A DNA stretch of 64,000 bases from assembly GCA_047495785.1 (NCBI GenBank), contig JBLDXI010000001.1, positions 1,116,001 through 1,180,000 of the forward strand. Reading direction: 5' to 3'. Positions 56,180-64,000 of this stretch are shown here, one piece after another. The position numbers and the translations under genes were made by a program. Source of the DNA: Lepidodermella squamata. Its lineage: Eukaryota > Gastrotricha. The first letter of the stretch is position 1. Each line of letters begins with the position of its first letter. Under the pieces are notes generated by a model, which saw nothing but the letters and a program-made list of their open reading frames with translations, was not told the DNA's origin and did no database searches.

Positions 56180-57187
56180 TCACTCAGAAGGCGCGATAAG
56201 TTCTGGCGGTAAGTTGTCGGCAATGAATTTCTCGAAATCAGCCAACAGCTGCGGATCTGTGAAGTGATTACGCCAGTCCCCGATCTCGCCTTTACGAATA
56301 AATTCCATGTCCTTTCGAAAGATGCCGATTTTCTTGCCATGCGACCAGTTGTAGGAATCATTTTTTCTCATTTCGCCAACACTGGTCGCCAGCTCGATGC
56401 GACTTACCGTCTCTTCATCAAGCTCTTTGCCAAGAAATTGGGCAATTTTTCGAATCGCTGATTTCGTGTCCTGAAAAATCCTGTAGCAAGGATTAATGCT
56501 GTGAAATTATCCTACCTTTTTCATATCTTCATATCGGAGTAGCAGAACAGGTTTCCCACTGTTTGCAAACTCGACATAGGCTTTCACGTGTTCCGGATAG
56601 GGACCGAACAAAACTTTACCAGACATGATTTTCCGCGCGAATTGCTCGAACGTGTCAGTGGCTTGCCACATGTCGTTTGACATCGCCTTCAGGTGATAGA
56701 AGTAAGAAACCGCAACATCCTTAGCATTTCGATAGATGTAAATCAACCGGCCGTTGAAAATGCTCTTCGGCAACAGGGCGGGTGGCAGATGCGTCAGGAA
56801 AAAGCGCTGGCCCGGCTTTGCGCCAAGCTTTTCCAAAGCCGACGGATGCGGCGGTTTCGGCATTTCGAACAACATCATGTCTTCTACCGGGTACGGCGTG
56901 TCGAAATTGCCGGTTTCGATGAGGTAAACCATGTTATGCAGCCAGTGGGTGCCGCATTTGACGAAGCTAGCCACGGTTACGTCACCCTGCCTGATTGGGA
57001 AATCGTAAATCTGTGGCCAGTAGATTGGCATGAAAGCGGGTAGCCAAAAGTTGTTGAACAACGCGATCGGAGCGCCGTCTTTGTTGTTATTCAGCGGGGC
57101 GAATGTTTCACCGAACTTGACTAACATTTTAGACATTTCCGCTGCGCCGGGCGGTCCTGCTGCCATCTTTTGCGAATTATCACTCAT
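56180..57187 (-). CDS. Cytosolic sulfotransferase, copy 4
   Basis: Exons 57187-56516 and 56470-56180, phase 0, 320 residues. PAPS loop FVKCGTHWLHN (Val for Pro, Cys for Ser), LTHLPPALLP with catalytic His, YRNAKDVAVSYFYH, LLRYEDMKK at the exon end and RKGEIGDWRNHFTD. A GTAAGT inside exon 2 (ACG|GTAAGTCGC) looks like a donor, but reading on keeps the conserved C-terminus, so it is taken as coding. Start MSDNSQ preferred over the far upstream methionine. The stop lies about 100 bases from the P450 stop (convergent). Confidence 0.88.
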
Positions 57188-58124
57188 TTTCGTTGAAACA
57201 AAATGTATAAAGGAATTATAACTGTGGCGAAATAGCGAAGAAAACGACGGTTTATAGAGCGGTCGGTGTCTACCGAGGTAGTTCAATTCATGTCGCGTGT
57301 ATTGTTGATAAAAAATGTTTCCTCATTTTCTAGCGGACATAACGCCGGGTGCATAATGCTGTGTGCTATATACGCGCGTTTTACTCGGTGTGGCTGTAGC
57401 TTGAATTTTTTGTTGTCAGTTGCCGCCAATTGTCGACTGCAGCGTTATAAGCGTGTGGATAATTTTTCAAAAGCTTCAATTTTTTATATTTTTTCCTCCT
57501 GGATAAAAACTAAACAGCACCATCTCCTCTTTTTCCCGCTATAATTTTTTATTTTAATGACAAAGTTCGCTCAACCTGAAGAATTTTCATGAACTTTTGA
57601 TAATATTACGAGCAGACAGTCCAATGCTGAAAGAACAGAAAAAGATGAAATTTAACCAAGAATCAAACCATCTGCAGTTTCGCCATAAAAATAATATTTA
57701 TCTCGAATATTTTCTTAATTTTCCCATGCGGTGTCAAACGAATAAGGTTTTACAGGATTCGGCCATTTTTTCAATCGAAAACATCTTTCATCGGGGATTG
57801 ATTTCAGACTTCAAACATTTCTTAATCCGATAAGGCTTTTCCTTTTAAGGAATAGGTTTTTCGATAGCCACTTTTTACGTTTGAACCCTGTTGAAACCAC
57901 CTGAAATCCAAAATTTTACCCGTTTCTTGTCAAATACTTCGAGATAAATATTGATTTGAGCGGTTGCCTCCAGCTTGGGACCGGATCCAATTAGAAGACT
58001 TAACAGGCCTACTTCAACTCATTTTTATGGAATTAAAAATGACATCTAATTACTTTTGTCGAAAGGATCTAAGAAGTAAAGAAATTCATAGATTAAAACC
58101 AGCTTTTATTTCAAAACCATGTGA
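57188..58124. other. Intergenic between sulfotransferase copies 4 and 5
   Basis: About 940 bases, AT-rich. Small plus-strand frames at 57266, 57597 and 57964 have no family features. No repeats recognised. Confidence 0.4.
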
Positions 58125-59104
58125 TTATTCTTCAATAGCAAACCTCATTTCTTGAGGAAGTGATTTCGCTATGTATTCATCAAATTGCTTCAAAAGTTCC
58201 GGATCTGAGAAATACTCTTTCCAACCTCCTGGAACGCCCTTCCTAATGAAAGGATTTTTCGTTGAAATAAACCCAGTATTGACCAGCCAACTGTAATTCG
58301 TCGCATCGTTGTTACGCATCGCTTGAAAATCGGTCTCGTGAAAAACGCGATCAAGCATGTCGTTGGAAAGCGGCTTTTCCAAGAACCTGGCTATTCGTCG
58401 AATCGCCGCTCTGCGGTCTTTGATCATATCTTCATAGCTGATTAGAAGAATAGGCTTCCCAGCTTTGAAATAATTGTAATATCCAGCAACATTTTCACCA
58501 TATGGAGTATATTGTACTGAAAATTAAAAAAAATCCCGAAATTTCAGGAATTGAATCCTAAATGCTTACCCTCTCCGTTGATGAAATTTCGAACGTAGTC
58601 ATCGAACTTTGTTTCGGCCGGGCATAGTTTGAAGTCAATGTTGTGCAGGTAGAACGACACTACAACATCTTTCGGATTTCGATAGACATGGATTAATTTG
58701 CAATTGTCAACATTCCGCGGCAGAAATTGAACCGGCAAGTGCGTTTTCATGATCCGAGGCGGCTGTTGATCGGCAAGCTTCTGCAGCGTCTCTTGAGCAG
58801 GTGGACACGGCCATTCAATGAAAGGAACGCGCTCGTCGATAGGAACAGTCGAGCCCTTTTCAAAGTCTTCTGTCACAATCAGCCAAACCATATGCTGCAT
58901 CCAGGTGGTTCCGGAGCGTGGAAATCCAGTTATCAGCACGTCATTTTGCGTCAACGGGAATGTGTAGATTTGCGGCCAGAAGTAGCCGAATTGCGGGCCT
59001 AACGAGTAGCCGCCGTATTTGACTTGGCCGAATTTATTCGAGCCCAGTTTGTAAAAAATATCGTAAAACGAATCATGGTCACATTTCGACGCTTGGAGAG
59101 CCAT
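58125..59104 (-). CDS. Cytosolic sulfotransferase, copy 5
   Basis: Exons 59104-58570 and 58516-58125, phase 1, 308 residues. PAPS loop GFPRSGTTWMQH (Arg for Lys), KTHLPVQFLP with catalytic His, YRNPKDVVVSFYLH, LISYEDMI and RKGVPGGWKEYF (Gly for Asp in the GDW motif). The intron sits earlier than in copies 4 and 6, just before TPYGENV. Likely active; the Lys-to-Arg and GDW-to-GGW changes may lower PAPS affinity. Confidence 0.88.
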
Positions 59105-60316
59105 TTTTTCACTACAAAATAAATGGGAAATCACGAAGTGCGAAATAAAGTGATTTTTTCGCCTTTGAAGAAACTTAAGAAATCACCTTAAAAATTATTC
59201 AATAAAATCTGCTACCTAAAATTGATTTATGACGGAGAGAGTGTTAGAGTAGCTATCAACTAGTAGTAAATCTGAGGTGGGTTAGAAGCTGAAAATTTGC
59301 TCAATAAACAATAATATACGATTCATTTGAATTTCCCAATTAGGTTTACCAATACGCGGATTAAACGTCCCGCGCCTATTCCTGTTGTTGTCACGAATTG
59401 AAGCGAAAAATGCAAGGTTACCACGTGTTAAGCTGAAAAACAAGCCGAAAAACGCGTGCCATCATCGTGGAATATGGTTTCACCCGCGCGCCGGTCGTAT
59501 TATAAACATTTCACGAAATACTTTTTACTCCGGTTTTGTAAACATTTTTATAAGCAATAATTCGGAATTCGAAGTAAACCTGACATATTAATGGTTAAAT
59601 GCGACAAGTGCAAGCGCGGCAAGTGTTAGTTCTAACAATCAAATTTTGCGATTTTGAAGTTTTTTGTTAAGAATAAAACTTCCTGGTAAAGTGGAATTTC
59701 GTCCATGTAAAATGTAAACATGTAATGAGAGGATTAGCCGCGCAGAGATTATCACTATAATTGTAGAGGTGTGTCCCACGCAATAATGGTAAACTTGCAA
59801 TGGATTGGCAAAATCGCATGGGGAAAGTTGAAGACACCCAAAAAACGTAAAACCATATTCTGACGGTGAGCCTAATCAGGGCAACCGCCTGATGTTCATA
59901 AATAAATTCGGGTAATTTTTGTGATGAAAATTTTCAAAAAAAATGAACTTCAATTCACCCAATTGAAACCAATGAAACTGACAAGGACGAGTTTTATGCA
60001 AATGAGCCTGAAATCAATCGCTGAATAGTCAACGCCTAGATAAACGTGTTTAAAATGCCCAACTATGAGAAAAAAATTCTAAAAATTTGAACTCATGCTC
60101 AAATCTTGCCTGAAATTTTTTACTTCTAATCTTCGAAAAACATGATTACATACAAAGTTACCGATCGTTGCGATAGTATGACTCATGAGCCGCGGCGTAA
60201 TAAAACATGTTATCTGAGACGCCTCCTTCGCAAACAAAAGGACCCTTTATCAGCTGCATAAATACAGGTACGTATAATGTAAAAGTAATATACAAGCTGT
60301 GACCAAAAAAAGAAAG
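59105..60316. other. Intergenic, no feature recognised
   Basis: About 1.2 kb, AT-rich. A stretch near 60227-60270 before the next gene could hold its promoter (CTTTATCAGCTGCATAAATA near 60244). Nothing else assignable. Confidence 0.35.
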
Positions 60317-60781
60317 ATGGCAGAAGTCATTCAAGCTTTTGGAAGCAGCTTCTACAAAGCCTTAGTCGGCCAGCGTAACACATGGATCGTGAACCAAGCT
60401 GATACATCCGTCAAATACCGCCTCAGCGAGTACGGTAATGAATTCCGTTGCATTGCCTTCGGAACCCTGCAATCCGGGGCTGAAGTTTGCATCCCAACAC
60501 CCTGGGTTAGAGTTGCTTTGACTGTCACGGAATGCGGCAAGGATGAACCTAGTGCTCTGTTGAGCAACGAGGCGAATCGAAATTTCATTATTCGAAGGCA
60601 GGGTGAAGGATCCCTGGCGGTTGGACGGTCGATCCGGGGCGATATCTACAAGGAAGACACTGGAAAACAGCGAAATGGCCTGCAGAAAAAACGTCACGTT
60701 GTCTTAGGGGCAGCCATTCCCCTACTCATTCTAGCATTTCTTATTCACTATTTATTCTTTCGCAAATCCAACGAATGTTAA
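60317..60781 (+). CDS. Small tail-anchored protein, unknown family
   Basis: 154 residues from MAEVIQAFG; the frame is open to a GTG six codons earlier, but ATG with A at -3 is preferred. One soluble region (1-125) with three Cys (CIAFG, VCIPT, TECGK) and a basic stretch KQRNGLQKKRH, then one membrane segment VVLGAAIPLLILAFLIHYLFF near the C-terminus. This looks like a tail-anchored or type I membrane protein without a signal peptide. I recognise no family. It lies convergent with sulfotransferase copy 6. Confidence 0.6.
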   Translation: MAEVIQAFGSSFYKALVGQRNTWIVNQADTSVKYRLSEYGNEFRCIAFGTLQSGAEVCIPTPWVRVALTVTECGKDEPSALLSNEANRNFIIRRQGEGSLAVGRSIRGDIYKEDTGKQRNGLQKKRHVVLGAAIPLLILAFLIHYLFFRKSNEC

Positions 60782-60880
60782 ATTAAAGCTTGCAGCCGGT
60801 GAGGCAAATAATAAATGAATAAATGCTTTATTTCAATCATTTTTATTTCATTAATCGGCCCTCATCTTTTCTCGATCGAT

Positions 60881-62121
60881 TCATTCAACATCCTGAAGCC
60901 ATTCGGCTGGAATATTTTCCTCGACATATTTTTCGAATCGCGCCAACAGCTCAGGGTCTTTGAAGTGGTTGCGCCAGTCACCAACGATGCCTTTTCTCGT
61001 GTAAGAGTGTTCTTTGTTGAAGAAACCAGTCTTCCGGTACCAAGAATTGTCAGTCCAGCTGTGAACTTCTTTGTTTTCCTCGCGCATTTTTTCGAAACTG
61101 CTCAAATCGCGAATTTTCTCAACTGTCGCATCGTCCAAGTTTTTGCCTAGAAATGCGGCTATTTTACGAATTGTTCCAACATGGTCCTGAAAAAATTGGA
61201 ATATAGTGAAATCATATCCAAATCATTGAATTCAGTTCCAAATCTCCAATTTTAAGACCCAGCCTTCAACCCTAACCTAACCCAAATCTAACCCTCGCCC
61301 CAATCCTAACCCTAACCGGTTAAATAACGAATAAAATGGTTAGGTATTGAATTAAATGAAATTTGGTACCGTCGTAAGATTTTCCCGAAAAAAACTAAGT
61401 TGGATTATTTCTTGAAAATTTTTAAACATACTCTTCTCATGTCCTCATATCGAAGGATAAGGATTTTCTTTCCCTGTTTTTGCAACTCATACATCGAGCC
61501 AACGTGTTTGTGGTAAGGACAGGCGTAGATTTCGCCTTTAATGAAATAGTCCGCCCATTCTTCAAAGGTAAGGCTAAACGGGAAAAAACCACCAGCCAGG
61601 CCTTTAACATGGTGGTAGAACGACACGACCGTGTCTTTCGGGTTTCGGTAGACGTAAATCACTCGGGCTTTAAAAGTGTCCTTCGGCAGCATTTCGCCGG
61701 GCAGATGAGTCATCCAAAAGCGTTTCCCCGGTTTTGCAGCCAGTCGCTCGAGTGTCGCTGGCAGGGGCGGTTTCGGCATTTCCAACGGCATTCGCTCATC
61801 AGCCGGCATTACGTTGTCGAAATCGCCCGTCTCAACCAGCCATATCATGTAGTGAAGCCAGTGAGTACCCGATTTCGGGAAGCTCAGGCAAAATATGTCC
61901 TCTTCTTTCACCGGCAGGTTGCGGATTTGAGGCCAGTACAGGGGAAGATAAGTTGGGAAGTAGTAGCCTCGGAATCTGGCGCAGGGTACGCCTTGACCAT
62001 TTGCGTTGCCTAATTCATTATAATTTTCGGCAAATTTTTCCATAAATCGCCGCGTGGCATCGTAATCCGGCTGTGCGTCCGGACCATCCGGTAGCATTTG
62101 CTTCACCTCGGGAGTATCCAT
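60881..62121 (-). CDS. Cytosolic sulfotransferase, copy 6
   Basis: Exons 62121-61432 and 61186-60881, phase 0, 331 residues. PAPS loop SFPKSGTHWLHY, MTHLPGEMLP with catalytic His, YRNPKDTVVSFYHH, LRYEDMRR at the exon end and RKGIVGDWRNHFKD: the most canonical of the six. The single intron (61187-61431) is at the same place and phase as in copy 4, so these two are sisters. The intron is longer than most here (245 bases) and contains telomere-like repeats. Confidence 0.92.
61265..61318. repeat. Telomere-like CCCTAA repeats within an intron
   Basis: A degenerate run of CCCTAAC, CTAACCC and AACCCTAACC units (the complement of TTAGGG), about 55 bases, inside the intron of sulfotransferase copy 6. 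Confidence 0.75.
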
Positions 62122-63305
62122 TTTCTTCGGACTTTGTAACTGTGCTTGAAATGGGTGGGATTATTAAGCTATAAGAATACTTATGTGTGGCCGGCAGAAA
62201 AAACCCGACGATAGTCGAGATAAGGATGTACAGAAAACTAATCCGCTACTACAATAACAAGTTATCTCATCCTATGGTAGATTTTTGTCCTATTCACGGA
62301 GTAAATTGAGTATCAGGTCAAAAAATAATCATAGCATACACGTGACGGGACTGTTATTTACAATCAGCAAATTTCAGAAATAATATTATAACGGTACCAA
62401 GAATCAGGTCCATTTTCTGCTCATTGAGGTCTCTAATGTAGAGGACGAGCAAAAAGATAAAAATAAGCTATTAAACGCAGCTTAATAAATCAGGTCATTG
62501 CTATAATTAGACAATTTAAAAGGCGATTGCGACCTCAACATAAATTGCCCACTATAATCCACTAATACTCTCTCTAAAGCTTTTTCATTTGACAGTTGAC
62601 ATCGGACAATATTAGCTTTTCAATTGCGGAAGGCTAGCCGGATCGAACAGACAAAGGATTTTATATTTGACGAATTTACGTGAAAAAATCCCGGGATTTT
62701 ATTTAAAATAATTTTTATAAAAAAAATTAATTGACGAAATCGGTTAAATTTAACCTGAAGTCACATTCACGTCAAAACTAGTAATTTTGAATGTCACGTG
62801 GGCACGTGCCCTTTAATCCTCGAAAACTGGGAAGTACAAAAATCAATTATTTAATCCTCACTTGACCTGCCGATTGCTGCTCTAGACAGTGTTTGATTCA
62901 ACACGTGCCAAAATAGTAATCTTCGCTGTTCCGTTCACTCGCGTCTTGAAAGGTTCACTCACGATGCATTCTATGGTAGCCACTAAACATCCGGTGCTGG
63001 AGACGAAACATCGTGCCTCGCTGATCGAAGCGTTCGAATGTTATGGCATAGCACGCGTAATGTATCTACGAAAAATTCACATTTTTTGAAATTTGATTCG
63101 AAATTTCGAGCACCTGACTTCCTCCTATATGCATTGTCCCGATGAAGCGAACGCGAGAAAAACAGCCGCTTCCTCCCGTCGTGAAAGCTTTGACCGAGCG
63201 CTGTAAGATGATCTTAATGCATAGGCCAAGGTCAAGGTTAAATAGATCAGAAATTATTCATTTTTCGCCGCTTCTTCCTCATCATTTCAAAGGTCAATTA
63301 AAGAA
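62122..63305. other. Intergenic, no feature recognised
   Basis: About 1.2 kb. A 66-codon plus-strand frame at 62889 has no family features. It includes the 5' flank of the second GABA-B-like gene. Confidence 0.4.
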
Positions 63306-64000
63306 ATGATGAAAACCGCAGTTTTCGGCCTGATTGCTTTCGATGCAATTATGGCTCAGAATTTACTTGTCAAGCAAAATATAACAATCCTAGCTCTAGT
63401 CCCTGTTACCGGGCAAAGTCCATTCAATGGCAGATTATGCTCAGCCGCGATGCAAATAGCGATCGATGCAGTGAACGAAAATCGAAATATTCTACCTGAT
63501 TACCACGTTTCAGCTCGGTATGTCGACGAAGGTCCTCAAACATTGGTTGGGATAAAAAATCTCATCGCATTCAACGACGACGCAACAATTCGAAAAGCCC
63601 CGATCATAGTCGGGCCGATGAATGCCTGCCAAAACATCGCACCGGTCGCTCGGGGCTTGAACTACGTCCAAGTCACCACGCGATGCGCCGGGCCGGTTTT
63701 TACTGCAAATAGGAAGGCCTTTCCTAACCTGTACCGCATCGTCCGTCCTAACGAGATGATGGAAATAGAGCTGCTGTACTTCGCGAAGGAAATCGGTATG
63801 TGGAACCAGGTCGGCTTCGTCTTCTCGACTCGCGTTGTTCCATCTACAACATGGCCGATAGCTGCGAGAAAGGCTGGGATAGACATTTTATTCTACGGAG
63901 GCGCGACTGACTACAACTCTGAGTTCATGCTGACTTTGAAGCTATCCAAGGCGAGAATTATCATCGCATCTCTTCAAGACGCGCCGTCGATAGTTCAATT
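63306..64000 (+). CDS. GABA-B-like class C receptor, 5' end (cut by window)
   Basis: Open frame from ATG at 63306 to the window end, about 231 residues, no intron. Signal peptide MMKTAVFGLIAFDAIMA, then a Venus-flytrap domain: ILALVPVTGQSPFNG, AIDAVNENRNILPDYHV, PIIVGPMNACQNIAP, FPNLYRIVRPNE and ARIIIASLQ. It matches the receptor at 10569 segment by segment (e.g. NRSDILPDYHIEL against NRNILPDYHVSA). The 7-TM part lies beyond the window. Confidence 0.85.
   Translation, partial: MMKTAVFGLIAFDAIMAQNLLVKQNITILALVPVTGQSPFNGRLCSAAMQIAIDAVNENRNILPDYHVSARYVDEGPQTLVGIKNLIAFNDDATIRKAPIIVGPMNACQNIAPVARGLNYVQVTTRCAGPVFTANRKAFPNLYRIVRPNEMMEIELLYFAKEIGMWNQVGFVFSTRVVPSTTWPIAARKAGIDILFYGGATDYNSEFMLTLKLSKARIIIASLQDAPSIVQ

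Noticed and set aside
56340-56420. GTAAGT donor within the last exon of sulfotransferase copy 4
   Set aside because: Reading through keeps the conserved C-terminus and RKGEIGDW motif; no acceptor downstream would do so.
60299-60316. GTG start for the small tail-anchored protein
   Set aside because: Animal genes start at ATG; the ATG at 60317 has a good context.
1-64000. Bacterial contamination or horizontally acquired operon
   Set aside because: Genes across the window carry spliceosomal introns or belong to animal families; no polycistronic bacterial arrangement or ribosome binding sites.

Overview
This window is nuclear DNA of an invertebrate animal with a compact genome. Most genes are split by short GT-AG introns of about 45-60 bases. 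There are metazoan families throughout (Cys-loop receptors, class C and rhodopsin-type GPCRs, Ly6/three-finger proteins, sushi-domain proteins, cytosolic sulfotransferases, a microsomal P450), Pol III tRNA genes, and many DNA-transposon relics. No bacterial operon, CRISPR array or phage is visible. A small-genome ecdysozoan such as a tardigrade or nematode would fit, but I cannot name the species. Exon joins below come from reading splice sites and reading frame by eye; each multi-exon model was checked for phase. Layout: 1-929, 3' end of an ankyrin-repeat gene; 1024-2037, LicD/fukutin-like protein; 2589-3925, Ly6-like protein; 6498-7591, first sulfotransferase; 8429-10145, a tRNA gene split by a palindrome-rich transposon; 10569-12992, single-exon GABA-B-like receptor; 14080-15414, 7-TM receptor with a decayed paralogue beside it; 17144-19318, secreted nine-sushi protein; 20341-26995, a dynamic zone of duplications, a hairpin MITE, pseudogene pieces, tandem exon duplications and a hAT relic. 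The centre, 27254-46722, is the most unusual part: eight genes on the minus strand. Five encode secreted proteins built from two or four divergent repeats that resemble dynein light chain LC8, a fold normally found in the cytosol. The other three are paralogous Cys-loop ligand-gated channels lying between the four-repeat (A, B, C) and two-repeat (D, E) LC8-like genes. The right third, 46910-62121, is rich in xenobiotic or hormone conjugation genes: five sulfotransferases (one with its catalytic motifs lost), a CYP3-clan-like P450, and three Ly6 genes of which two are a recent tandem duplicate. The window ends inside a second GABA-B-like receptor (63306 onward). The P450 (phase I oxidation) and sulfotransferases (phase II conjugation) could act in one detoxification or hormone-clearance route. 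Any link between the LC8-like secreted proteins and the Cys-loop channels rests only on their position.
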